DNA of 34,144 bases, taken from assembly GCA_046538735.1 (NCBI GenBank), contig JBKHII010000026.1, forward strand, positions 1 to 34,144. Reading direction: 5' to 3'. Made by a program: the position numbers and the translations under genes. Below the pieces are notes generated by a model that made no database searches, was not told the origin of the DNA, and was given only the letters and a program-made list of their open reading frames with translations. This DNA is from SLST01 sp046538735. GTDB lineage: Bacteria; Spirochaetota; Spirochaetia; DSM-27196; SLST01. Within the stretch, counting starts at the first letter, position 1; every line of letters begins with the position of its first letter. Below, piece after piece: positions 7,608 to 16,007 of this stretch.

Positions 7608-9037
7608 ACGTTGCTGCTCGCCTGCAACTGCTCGCCATCGTGACCGCGCTCCTCGGAACAGCGGCGCCGTCGGCCGCCCATGAAGACAGCGCTCGCGCGG
7701 ACAGAATCGGCTATGCGCTTCGCGAGCTCGCCTCGCCCGAGTACGACGGCCGACTCACCGGCTCAACGGGGAATCTCGCCGCCGCGGAGCGGATGGCAGC
7801 CCACCTGGAGGAGCTCGGATTCGAACCGCTGCCGGGGCAGGAATCACTGCTGCACTGGTACCGTCAGCCGGTCGTGGAGATGGGCGCAACGCCGCAACTC
7901 CGCATTGAGTATGCCGACGACAGCTCGCAGATGCTCTCGCCCGGGATCGATTTCACGGTGGAGATACGGGAGACAACGCGATTCTCGGGAGCCATACAGG
8001 CGCCGATCGTGGAGCTCACCCCTCCCCGCGCGAATCCCTCGTGGATCGCGGAGAACCGGGACGCAGCGATCGTCGTTACCGCAGCGCAGCTCGATCACCT
8101 CTCGCGGAATGCCGAGGTCATGGGCGCGCTCTTTCACCCCACTCGCGGTCCTGCGGCGCTTCTCATCGCCGTTCCGGACGAGGTCTCCGCGCTGCCGCGC
8201 AACTTGTTCCTCACGGCCGACCGCTACTCGAACCGGGGCCCGATGCTCGTCCAGGTCACGGCCGAGGCGGCCGCGCGGCTGCGCGACGAGTCGGCGCGAC
8301 GCGTCGTGATCGAAGCGAGCCATCGTGTGACGACGGCCCGCGTCGCAAACGTGGCCGGGATGCTCGTTCCCATTACTCCGGAGGAGGATACGGCTCCGGA
8401 GGACGGCCGAGATGCGTGGGAGCTCGACACCTTCGGACAAGCCGGGCCTGACGGCCGTCCTCCCGTGGTCGTGTCCGCCCACTTCGACGGCCCGGGGCGT
8501 CTCGTGTCCGAGTGGCACTATCCGGGAGCGATCGACAACGCGAGCGGAGTGGCGGTTGTGTTGGAGGTGGCTCGGAGCCTTGCGGAGACCGCAACGCGCG
8601 AACGACCTGTGTGGGTCGTGCTCTTCAACGGGGAGGAGCAAGGGCTCCGCGGCTCGGCGGCCTTCGCATCCGAGTATCGCGATATCCTGGATCGAGGCGA
8701 CGGCTCGCGGGTGGTCAACGTGGACACGGTCGGTCACTCCCGCGACGTCCCGTTCACGATTTCAACTACCGCGGGATCGTTGCCGCTCGGCCTCCGGGTT
8801 GACCACGCCCTCGAGCAGGAGCGCCTGCGAACGCACCGCAGAACGATGGGAGGCAGCGACCACGACTCGTTCGGTGGAGCCGGGTTCCGCCGTGCCCAGG
8901 CACTCTCAATCGTGCAGACCCCGTACCGTCAGATGCACACTCGGGACGACGAGCCGGCGAACGCCGAGCTCGATGTGCTCGCCTCGGTGGCGGAGGCCGT
9001 GCTCACCGTAGCGACGGACCTTGCCGGAGCCGACTGA
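7604..9037 (+). CDS. M28-family metallopeptidase (exported)
   Basis: 477 residues. A signal peptide spans about 1-25 (ending PSAAHED). The C-terminal half has all M28 zinc-site elements: SAHFDGPG (His), AIDNASG (bridging Asp), NGEEQGLRGS (catalytic Glu and Glu ligand), NVDTVG (Asp) and QMHTRDD (His). The middle (about 90-230) fits a PA-type insertion. It would act as a two-zinc aminopeptidase outside the cytoplasm. The ATG at 7604 overlaps the MFS stop, implying coupling; the same frame stays open far upstream inside the MFS gene, which is chance. A paralogue lies at 26795-28180, sharing length, motifs and much of the flanking wording. Confidence 0.92.
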   Translation: MNVAARLQLLAIVTALLGTAAPSAAHEDSARADRIGYALRELASPEYDGRLTGSTGNLAAAERMAAHLEELGFEPLPGQESLLHWYRQPVVEMGATPQLRIEYADDSSQMLSPGIDFTVEIRETTRFSGAIQAPIVELTPPRANPSWIAENRDAAIVVTAAQLDHLSRNAEVMGALFHPTRGPAALLIAVPDEVSALPRNLFLTADRYSNRGPMLVQVTAEAAARLRDESARRVVIEASHRVTTARVANVAGMLVPITPEEDTAPEDGRDAWELDTFGQAGPDGRPPVVVSAHFDGPGRLVSEWHYPGAIDNASGVAVVLEVARSLAETATRERPVWVVLFNGEEQGLRGSAAFASEYRDILDRGDGSRVVNVDTVGHSRDVPFTISTTAGSLPLGLRVDHALEQERLRTHRRTMGGSDHDSFGGAGFRRAQALSIVQTPYRQMHTRDDEPANAELDVLASVAEAVLTVATDLAGAD

Positions 9038-9068
9038 ACCACCACCCGGTGAGCAGCGCCACGGAACG

Positions 9069-9077
9069 TGGTAGAGT
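9069..9077 (+). promoter_or_regulatory. extended -10 box for the EIIA-cyclase gene
   Basis: TGGTAGAGT, then AGACCC, then the ATG at 9084: an extended -10 six bases before the start codon. No Shine-Dalgarno is present between them. The same box and spacing (TGGTAGACT, GATCTC, ATG) recur at 28967-28984 before the decayed copy of this gene. Confidence 0.5.
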
Positions 9078-9083
9078 AGACCC

Positions 9084-10412
9084 ATGGCAGGCGAGTACCG
9101 TATCGGGGATGCGCTCCTCGCGCGTGAGGTCCTGAAGGTAGCGGGTCAAGACAAGGACGAGCTCTTTCGTGCGCTCGCGCGAGCTGCGGCCGGCGAGCTC
9201 GGAACCGTGAACGAGGAACAGGTCGCGAATCGACTGCGCGACCGGGAGCAGATGCTCTCCACGCGACTCGGCGACAACATCGCGATGCCGCACGCGCAGT
9301 TCGCGGACATCGGCAACACCGTGGTGATCGTCGCCGTCTGTCCGGACGGTATTGTCTACGACGCGCACGAGAACGCGCTCATCCACCTCGCCTTCTGCAT
9401 CGTGGGCGACCAGGCCAACCATCTCGATACGCTGAGCGGGGTTGCCGTCAGGCTCCAGGTGACCGGAACGCTGGACGCGCTCATCCGTGCGGCACGCGAA
9501 GGAGATCGCGAGCGCGTCTATCGGTTGCTCACGGCGGCCGATGGCGACGAAGATCAAACGGACGAAGGCGACGCCCGGGGAGCCGCGAAGCGCGCCGCCC
9601 GATCCCAGCGCGTGTGGCGCCAGGCGCTCCAGCTCGCGCCGATGGTCGGCGCGCGGTGTATTCTGCTTCACACCTCGAGCAGCCGGGCGAAGAGCTACCA
9701 GGTTCCGCCCGAGATGTCCGCTCAGGTATTCGTCATGACCCCGGAGGACCTCGGCATGCCGAGCCACGCGATGGCGGGAAGCGCCACGGGGAGCATCTCG
9801 ATCTCGCTCCTCTACGCGCTCACCGAGCAGCGCATTCGGCAAGACGACGTGATCGTTAACGTCTACGGCGCTCACGAACCGGGCGTGGTCGACACGATTC
9901 AGGTGACCGACGTGGAAGCCGCGTTCCGTCTCTTCTTCTCCGTCTCGCGCGAGCTGTCGCTCGGATCCTCGACTCAGCGGGTGATGCTGCGCGTGGTCGA
10001 GCTCGCGGTGGAGCTCGCCGCGGAGGGGCGCGAAGGGAAACCGGCCGGGGCGCTGTTCGTGGTTGGCGATTCGGAGAGCGTTCGGGAACACTGCCACCAG
10101 ATGCTCATGAATCCCTTCAAGGGCTACGACGAGCGACACCGCAACATCCTCGATCCCGGCCTCACCGAGACAGTCAAGGAGCTTTCGCGAATCGACGGTG
10201 CGTTCATTGTGACGGACGACGGTGTGATCGAATCGGCGGGCACCTACCTGCGCGTGGACGTAGACATCCCGAATCTCCCGTCCGGTCTGGGGGCACGCCA
10301 CACGGCCGCCGCCTCGATCACGGCGGTGAGCGAGGCGGTCGCCGTCGCGATCAGCGAGTCCACGAGGCAGGTGAGCATCTTCCGTCACGGCCGCCGCGTC
10401 GTGGTGCTATAG
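9084..10412 (+). CDS. PTS EIIA-like / diadenylate cyclase fusion (c-di-AMP synthase)
   Basis: 442 residues in three parts. Residues 1-150 look like a PTS EIIA type 2 (fructose/mannitol/Ntr) domain: STRLGDNIAMPHA places His70 where that family carries its phosphohistidine. Residues about 170-330 form a middle domain that resembles, in pattern, the pyruvate-kinase-C-like N-terminal part of archaeal DacZ cyclases (inference). The C-terminal part is a DAC/DisA_N domain with both catalytic signatures, DGAFIVTDDG (D371-G-A) and GARHTAAASIT (R405-H-T). DAC domains join two ATP into c-di-AMP, which controls potassium and osmotic balance. The fusion suggests phosphotransfer-linked control of c-di-AMP. 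Cytosolic, no membrane helix. The 3' end overlaps the convergent membrane-protein gene by 28 bp. Confidence 0.88.
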   Translation: MAGEYRIGDALLAREVLKVAGQDKDELFRALARAAAGELGTVNEEQVANRLRDREQMLSTRLGDNIAMPHAQFADIGNTVVIVAVCPDGIVYDAHENALIHLAFCIVGDQANHLDTLSGVAVRLQVTGTLDALIRAAREGDRERVYRLLTAADGDEDQTDEGDARGAAKRAARSQRVWRQALQLAPMVGARCILLHTSSSRAKSYQVPPEMSAQVFVMTPEDLGMPSHAMAGSATGSISISLLYALTEQRIRQDDVIVNVYGAHEPGVVDTIQVTDVEAAFRLFFSVSRELSLGSSTQRVMLRVVELAVELAAEGREGKPAGALFVVGDSESVREHCHQMLMNPFKGYDERHRNILDPGLTETVKELSRIDGAFIVTDDGVIESAGTYLRVDVDIPNLPSGLGARHTAAASITAVSEAVAVAISESTRQVSIFRHGRRVVVL

Positions 10413-12841
10413 AGAGAGACGAGCCCGGCGATCGCGTAGCACGAGAGCGCGCCGCCGAGCAGTGCCGGGAATCCGAGGCCGGACGAGACGAGCACCGCGA
10501 GCGGCGCGGCGACGACGGAGGCCACGCCGTTCACCGCGAGCGCGAGCCCCACCTCGCCTTCCCGCTCGCCGAGTCGTTCGACTCCGGCCGGAAAGAGCCA
10601 CCCCATCGCAAACGAAACCGGACCGAGCGCGACCAGGAGCGCCGCGAACCGAACTACCCCCGCGGCGGTCGCGAGCAACGGCTGCACGGCGTCCATCCCC
10701 ACGAGCGTCGCGGCGCCGAGGACCACCACGGCCGCGGCCGCGACGGCGATTCGCCCCGCGGCGGCGATTCGCACGCGTCCTTCGACCGCGCTCCCCACGC
10801 CGGCCCACACGAGAATCGCCGTGATCACGGCGGCGGCGGAGTACACGGGGTCGCCGAGGATGAGCGTCCCCTTCTGGATGAAGAGCATCTCCAGCCCCAT
10901 GAATCCGAGCCCGATCGCGAGGAAGTGAACGACCGTCCACCCGGCGGCGCCGTGCGCCCGCGTGCGACGCGCGACGAGAATCGGAACGAGGACGAGAAGC
11001 GCACCGGCAACGGTCGCCTGCACGAGTGTCGCGGCGACAACGACCGGACCGAGCTCGAGCCGGGAGAACCAGAGGTGACCGTAGCTTTCGATGTAGGTCG
11101 AGAGCGAACGGAGCCGGAAGAAGTTGTGGAAGTACGGCGCGTCGTCCGTGGGAGGTGAGAGATCGTAGATCCACCGATCGGCGAATCGACCTTCGGACTG
11201 ATTCAGGAGCGCTCGCGCCCCGTGGTAGAGGTACGAGCCGGTCTCACCGGGTGGACCGTCGATGCGGTTGATTTCGGTCAGATCGTCCGTCGTGATGTTC
11301 GGGAACGAGTCCACATCCATCCGGAGCGCGTTCGCGCGGGCGACGAGGCGCTCCGCACGGACGGCGGAGAGAGGATCGCGGCTGAGCAGGGTCGTCGCAG
11401 CGAGGTAGTTGCGCGCCTGGACGACGTGGTCGCCGGGGCGGTGAACCGCGTCCGCCCGGAGCGACGCGGCGAACAGCGAGACGAGTCGCAGGTTGTCCCG
11501 GGGCGGCGAGTAGAGGCCGCGGGTGACGCTGATCAAGCCGTCGGGTCGCAGCAGCGCGCGTGCCTGCGAGATCGCCTCGGTCGTGAGCAGGTAGTCTTCC
11601 TGCAGCGAGACGAGACCGGCTCCGGCGGCGGGCGTTCCCTCCGCCTCGGCGATGTGGATCAGGTCGAACGGACCGAAGAGCTGCGCGAGCGCGGTACGAG
11701 GATCGAGCGCGACGACGCGCACGCGCTCGCGCGCGAACACGTGGCCCCCCGGCGGTCCGGAGGGACCCGTCATCGCCCGGACGAACTCCTCGTCGCGGTG
11801 GACGACCGTCACCGAGCGTGCGCCGTTACGGAGCGCGACCCAGACGTTCACGCCGCTCGTCTCACCGAGGATCAGAACGTCCGGACGCTCGAGGGCTGCG
11901 TACGGGAGTGACTGCGGGAGGTGGTCGAGAATCGGTGCCTCGTTCGCCTCGACGATGCGAAAGAGCGCGCCGGCAAGAAAGCCGTCGCGGAAGACCTGGA
12001 GCTGCGGGGGCGGGGGCGGGCTGCCCGGGCTCGCGAAGAGCGTGTAGTGCATGGACGGCGCGTCGTAGACGTGCCATCGCGCGATGGGACTCCGAGTCTC
12101 GGCGACGAGCGCGGCATCGCCCTGGGCGGCGAGCCGCCGGGCGAAAGCGAGTCCCTTGTACTGGTCGACCGGGGGCGACCAGGCGAGCACGGCGGCGAGC
12201 GCGGACACGGCGACGGCGGCCGCGCAACCGGCCGCGGACAGAACGCGCGGCGCACGTTTGGCGGCAGAAGCCCCGCCGAGCGCGAGCCACGCCACGGACG
12301 CTCCCGCCGCGAGCACGCCGATCGCCGCTACGATCGCTTCCGGATCGGCCACGGCGAGGAGCGGCAGCACCCCAACCCCGCCTGCGCCGCTTCCCGCGAG
12401 ATTGGCGGCGTACGTGGGACCCGGCCGATCGCGGTGCCGGCGGAGGATCGCTCCCACGAGGAGTCCACCGGCGAAGAACGGCACGGCAAGCACGAGCGTG
12501 GCGACCCAGAGCCGCCCCGCTTCTCCCAGGTCGTAGAGCAGGTAGTAGAGATCGACCGGGACCGCCAGCGCGACACGGAGGGTCCACGCGACAAGCGCCA
12601 GCACCCAGAGCGAGCCGAGCACGATCCAGCCGAAGCCACGCTCGGCTCGTTCGCCGAGCAAGGCGAGCACCGTGCCGCTCGCCCCGAAACCCAGGAGCGC
12701 CGTACTGACGACGAGGTAGACGAAGTGGTGGTACGAGGAAAACGAGAGCGTGCGGACGAGCACGATCTGGAGCGCGATGACCGCAGCGGAGACGAAGACG
12801 AGCAGGACCGTGTCGGTGGTCGTCGCGCGCAGCCGGCTCAT
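10385..12841 (-). CDS. large membrane protein with spermidine-synthase-like domain
   Basis: 818 residues. An N-terminal set of about seven helices (1-220), a soluble middle (about 230-600) and a C-terminal set of about seven helices (600-818). The soluble part has a Rossmann-like methyltransferase/aminopropyltransferase layout: DVLILGETSGVNVWVALRNG, VTVVHRDEEFV, then FDLIHIAEAEGTPAAG, then ARALLRPDGLISVTRG. The first loop lacks the usual GGGDG/GxGxG glycines, so binding of a nucleoside cosubstrate is uncertain. Membrane-fused spermidine-synthase-like proteins are common and mostly uncharacterised. The ATG at 12841 overlaps the methyltransferase stop (ATGA), so the two are coupled. Confidence 0.75.
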   Translation of the reverse strand: MSRLRATTTDTVLLVFVSAAVIALQIVLVRTLSFSSYHHFVYLVVSTALLGFGASGTVLALLGERAERGFGWIVLGSLWVLALVAWTLRVALAVPVDLYYLLYDLGEAGRLWVATLVLAVPFFAGGLLVGAILRRHRDRPGPTYAANLAGSGAGGVGVLPLLAVADPEAIVAAIGVLAAGASVAWLALGGASAAKRAPRVLSAAGCAAAVAVSALAAVLAWSPPVDQYKGLAFARRLAAQGDAALVAETRSPIARWHVYDAPSMHYTLFASPGSPPPPPQLQVFRDGFLAGALFRIVEANEAPILDHLPQSLPYAALERPDVLILGETSGVNVWVALRNGARSVTVVHRDEEFVRAMTGPSGPPGGHVFARERVRVVALDPRTALAQLFGPFDLIHIAEAEGTPAAGAGLVSLQEDYLLTTEAISQARALLRPDGLISVTRGLYSPPRDNLRLVSLFAASLRADAVHRPGDHVVQARNYLAATTLLSRDPLSAVRAERLVARANALRMDVDSFPNITTDDLTEINRIDGPPGETGSYLYHGARALLNQSEGRFADRWIYDLSPPTDDAPYFHNFFRLRSLSTYIESYGHLWFSRLELGPVVVAATLVQATVAGALLVLVPILVARRTRAHGAAGWTVVHFLAIGLGFMGLEMLFIQKGTLILGDPVYSAAAVITAILVWAGVGSAVEGRVRIAAAGRIAVAAAAVVVLGAATLVGMDAVQPLLATAAGVVRFAALLVALGPVSFAMGWLFPAGVERLGEREGEVGLALAVNGVASVVAAPLAVLVSSGLGFPALLGGALSCYAIAGLVSLYSTTTRRP

Positions 12842-13608
12842 TCCTGCGCTCGTCCGGTCATGGGCACGAACCGCACCGGCAGGAGCTGCGTCGTGGAGAC
12901 CGAACCGTCGCGAGCCTTCTCCACGAGAATGAGTTGCTGGACCGCGTGAATCGGACCGACCGGAATCACCATCCGTCCGCCGGTCGCAAGTTGATCGAGC
13001 AACGGAGGCGGTATGTGTCCGGCAGCCGCGGTCACGATGATCGCATCGTACGGAGCGCCGGCCTCCCAGCCGAAGTAACCGTCGCCCTGGTGGACCACGA
13101 CATTCCCGTGGCCAAGGCGATCCAGACGCTCGGCAGCGCTCTCAGCCAGCGGCTCGATGATCTCGATCGAATGGACCAGGTCGACGATCTCTCCCAGGAC
13201 CGCCGCCTGGTATCCGCTCCCGGTCCCGACCTCGAGCACCGTGGACTGCGAATCCAGCTCGAGCACCTCGGTCATGTACGCCACCACGTACGGCTGCGAG
13301 ATCGTCTGTCCGTGCCCGATCGGAAGCGGCCGATTCTGATACGAGGCACTCCGGTACTCCGGCGGCACGAACTCGTGCCGCCGCACGGAGCGCATCGCCT
13401 CGAGAACCGCCGGATCGGTGATACCCTCGCCGAGGATCGAGCTCTCCACGAGCCGTGTGCGCTCACCGGCGTAGCCCCCCGCCGACTCCTCGGCGGTCGG
13501 GGCAGGCGCGTCGACGGTCGGCTCGTTCGCGCCTCCGGGCCACAGCGGCAAGGCGGGCCCGAACAGGAGTGCGAGAGCAACCGCCGCACGAACCACCGTA
13601 CCCACCAT
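12838..13608 (-). CDS. pcm: exported protein-L-isoaspartate O-methyltransferase
   Basis: 256 residues. The enzyme part (about 50-256) has the PCMT signature: ISQPYVVAYMTEVLEL (about 104-119), motif I VLEVGTGSGYQAAVL (124-138) and PYDAIIVTAAAGHIPPPLL. PCMT methylates damaged L-isoaspartyl residues with S-adenosylmethionine, starting protein repair. Unusually, a signal-peptide-like stretch precedes it (residues 5-24), followed by GGANEP and a Pro/Ala/Glu linker, so the enzyme is predicted outside the inner membrane. The start at 13608 is chosen because it yields this signal and a -10-like box lies six bases upstream. It sits between an HtrA protease and a membrane aminopropyltransferase-like protein. 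Confidence 0.88.
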   Translation of the reverse strand: MVGTVVRAAVALALLFGPALPLWPGGANEPTVDAPAPTAEESAGGYAGERTRLVESSILGEGITDPAVLEAMRSVRRHEFVPPEYRSASYQNRPLPIGHGQTISQPYVVAYMTEVLELDSQSTVLEVGTGSGYQAAVLGEIVDLVHSIEIIEPLAESAAERLDRLGHGNVVVHQGDGYFGWEAGAPYDAIIVTAAAGHIPPPLLDQLATGGRMVIPVGPIHAVQQLILVEKARDGSVSTTQLLPVRFVPMTGRAQE

Positions 13609-13614
13609 GTCTTC

Positions 13615-13623
13615 AGTGTTCCA
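13615..13623 (-). promoter_or_regulatory. possible -10 box for the exported PCMT gene
   Basis: On the minus strand TGGAACACT precedes the ATG at 13608 by six bases, the same geometry as the stronger boxes elsewhere, though the hexamer AACACT is a poor -10. No ribosome site is seen. Confidence 0.3.
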
Positions 13624-13674
13624 CCGTCGCGCGGCGCGGTCAAGAACGATTGTCCATTGTGGTCGCACGCGCCG

Positions 13675-15129
13675 CTATCTCGTCAGGCTGATGCCGATCT
13701 CGCGGCCGCCGCGGTTGATCCCGAACTCGATTCGGTCGCCGGGATCGGTCGCGGCGAGCTCTTCGTAGAACGATGCCGCGTCCGGCGTCTCGTTCCCGTT
13801 GATGTCCACGATGATGTCGCCTCTGCGGAGCCCGGATGCCGCGACGGGCGACTCGGCGATCACACGAATCGCAACGACTCCCTGCGCGGACCACGGAATG
13901 CCTGCCTGTTCGCGCAGTTCGTCCGTAATCGGGAGGACGTACATACCGGGCCAGATGTTCGCCGGGTTATTGAGCTCCTCCTGCGGCGGCTGTTCCGCCA
14001 GCGTGACGGTCACGTCCCGCTCGTCCCCGAATCGGATGATCGAGAAGTCGACCTCGGTCCCGGGACGGTTGCCGCCGACCGCTCGTTCGAAGTCGCTGAA
14101 GCTCTCTATCTCACGGCCCTCGACCGCAGTCACGAAGTCTCCCGGGACGATACCCGCCTCCACCGCCGGTGATGCGCTGTGGACGTTCCCGATCAGGACT
14201 CCCGTCTCATCCCCGATGCCGAGGTCGGAGGCGAGCCCCGGAAGCGCCTGGCTCGTGGGGTCCATCGCCGTGACGCCGAGCCAGCCGTAGACGATACGCC
14301 CTTGCTCGATGAGATCGTCTATGGCGCTGTTCACGACGTTGACGGGAATCGCGAATCCTATGCCGACGCTGCCTCCGGACTGCGAGGCGATCCACGTGTT
14401 CACCCCCACGAGACGACCGTCCAGATCCACGAGCGCTCCACCCGAGTTGCCCGGGTTGATCGCCGCGTCCGTCTGGATGTACTCGGTGAAGCCGCCGACC
14501 GGCGTCCCCGCCCGCGCGGTACGGCCGAGCGCGCTAATGATACCCACGGTCACGGTCGACTCGAATCCGTATGGGTTGCCGACGGCGATGACCCACTGCC
14601 CCACGCTCGCGTCGTCCGAGTCGCCCGGCTCGATCACCGGAATGTCGTCCGAGCTCGTGAACTCGAGCAGCGCGAGGTCGGTCCGTTGATCGCCGCCCAC
14701 GATGCTCGCCTCGAACTCGCGTTCGTCGGTGAGCACGACGCTGATCTGGTCGGCGTCGCGAACGACGTGGTAGTTCGTCACGACGTAGACCGTGTCGCCG
14801 TTCGTCCTCACGATGACGCCGGATCCGAGTCCGGGCCGGCGCCGCCCGCCTTCCTCCGGCTGCCCGAAGAAGTAGTCGAACAGCGACTGCGGCTGCTGCT
14901 CCACGATCTGCAGGACATTCACCTCAACGACGGCGGGAAGCACCTCTTCCGCGACGTCCATGAACACTTGCTGCATCTCCTCGGGGTTCGCCACGATCGT
15001 CCTTGTCACGATGTGATCCTCCGGCTCTTCCTCCTCCGAGCCGCCCCCCGCGCACGCAGCGGGAGACAACATAACGAGGAAGAGCGCGATCATGATGGTG
15101 AGAGATCCCTTTCGTCTGGTCGGATTCAT
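13675..15129 (-). CDS. htrA: HtrA/DegP-family serine protease
   Basis: 484 residues. The N-terminus is a signal peptide that ends at SPAAC-AGGG, so it may be a lipoprotein with Cys26. The trypsin-like domain has the full triad: H121 (TNYHVV), D151 (RTDLALL) and S229 (NPGNSGG). Two PDZ domains follow at about 285-375 and 390-484. HtrA proteases degrade or chaperone misfolded envelope proteins. The ATG at 15129 has AGGAGG five bases upstream. The exported isoaspartyl methyltransferase is the next gene on the same strand, consistent with a shared role in envelope protein quality control. Confidence 0.95.
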   Translation of the reverse strand: MNPTRRKGSLTIMIALFLVMLSPAACAGGGSEEEEPEDHIVTRTIVANPEEMQQVFMDVAEEVLPAVVEVNVLQIVEQQPQSLFDYFFGQPEEGGRRRPGLGSGVIVRTNGDTVYVVTNYHVVRDADQISVVLTDEREFEASIVGGDQRTDLALLEFTSSDDIPVIEPGDSDDASVGQWVIAVGNPYGFESTVTVGIISALGRTARAGTPVGGFTEYIQTDAAINPGNSGGALVDLDGRLVGVNTWIASQSGGSVGIGFAIPVNVVNSAIDDLIEQGRIVYGWLGVTAMDPTSQALPGLASDLGIGDETGVLIGNVHSASPAVEAGIVPGDFVTAVEGREIESFSDFERAVGGNRPGTEVDFSIIRFGDERDVTVTLAEQPPQEELNNPANIWPGMYVLPITDELREQAGIPWSAQGVVAIRVIAESPVAASGLRRGDIIVDINGNETPDAASFYEELAATDPGDRIEFGINRGGREIGISLTR

Positions 15130-15242
15130 TGCGCCTCCTGCTCCTCGACCGAGTTGCCCACGACCGCGGTGAGCGTGACCTGTCCGTTAGTGTACGAGGA
15201 CGGTGATGCGCGGAGAATAGTCCATATGGAGGGGCAAGGACT

Positions 15243-15989
15243 CTATCTGCCTCGTCCCTGGTGCCAGGGAGCGCACCCGAGCACGGGTGCGTAGAGGTCG
15301 TCCTCCGGATCGATCACGAGCTCGGAGAGCTCCTCGGCGGTGGGGACGCGACGCTGAAACTCCACGAAGGGGACGTCGCGGATGAGCGCGATCGGGGTCT
15401 GCTCCGCGGCCTCGCCCATCACGGCGACGGCAGCGGCGGCAATGCCGGCGGCGACGTTCGAGCGCGTCATGACGAGCGGGCGCCCGAACAAATCGTCGGT
15501 CCCCACAAAGTCGTTGACCGCCCGAAACCCGGCGTGCGCGATCGGGATGCCTCCAACGCCCATCCGGAGCGGAGAGGTCGTGCTGTCCGTGATGATCACG
15601 CCGAGCTCGGTCGTCTCGTGTCTCATCACGAGGTGCTTCCACATCGCGTTCGCCGAGCGCTGGGGATCCTCGGGCCAGAGCACGTACGTGCCGCCGGTAT
15701 TCGACTCGTCGATGCCGGCCGAGGGGATGAGCGTGTTCTGCTTGATCGTGAGGAAGACGTGGTACCTGCTGCTCGAGGCCGGCAGGTAGCGGTCCGCTTC
15801 GGACTCGATGAGCTCGGACTTGTCGACGCGGGCGGGGTCAACGACGCGGTTCTCGCACAACGATACGACTTTGGAGGTGATGCCGACGATGGTTCCGGGC
15901 TCGAGCCGCTCGATCGACTCATCCAGCAGATCGGTGAGGCTCATCTCTGCGGCAGAGACTCTTCGCGTTCGGATAGCGGTGACGATCAT
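15243..15989 (-). CDS. CofE-like gamma-glutamyl ligase family protein
   Basis: 248 residues spanning the whole F420 ligase domain (PF01996 type). Typical features are GTIVGITSKVVSLCENRVV near the start, TIKQNTLIPSAGIDESN, GVIITDSTTSPLRMGVGGIPIAHAGF and RSNVAAGIAAAAVAVMGEA. In F420 makers CofE adds glutamates to F420-0 using GTP; in bacteria without F420 the relatives have unclear roles, often annotated as folate-related ligases. No other F420 gene is near, so the second kind is more likely here. A minus-strand TGGTACCTT box ends six bases before the ATG, with no ribosome site. Confidence 0.85.
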   Translation of the reverse strand: MIVTAIRTRRVSAAEMSLTDLLDESIERLEPGTIVGITSKVVSLCENRVVDPARVDKSELIESEADRYLPASSSRYHVFLTIKQNTLIPSAGIDESNTGGTYVLWPEDPQRSANAMWKHLVMRHETTELGVIITDSTTSPLRMGVGGIPIAHAGFRAVNDFVGTDDLFGRPLVMTRSNVAAGIAAAAVAVMGEAAEQTPIALIRDVPFVEFQRRVPTAEELSELVIDPEDDLYAPVLGCAPWHQGRGR

Positions 15990-15995
15990 TCGCTC

Positions 15996-16004
15996 AAGGT
16001 ACCA
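15996..16004 (-). promoter_or_regulatory. extended -10 box for the CofE-like gene
   Basis: TGGTACCTT on the minus strand, then GAGCGA, then the ATG at 15989. It lies in the 18-bp gap after the MFS gene. It shares the TGGTANNNT pattern and six-base spacing of other boxes in the window. Confidence 0.45.
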
Positions 16005-16007
16005 TAA

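Noticed and set aside
6290..9037. A 915-codon open frame running across the MFS gene into the M28 gene
   Set aside because: Its first 440 codons are an Arg-rich shadow of the MFS gene; the M28 protein starts at 7604 with a signal peptide and overlaps the MFS stop.
10925..12949. Several long plus-strand frames opposite the large membrane protein
   Set aside because: They are Arg/Glu/Asp-rich antisense shadows typical of high-GC DNA; the minus-strand gene has clear membrane helices and a coupled start.
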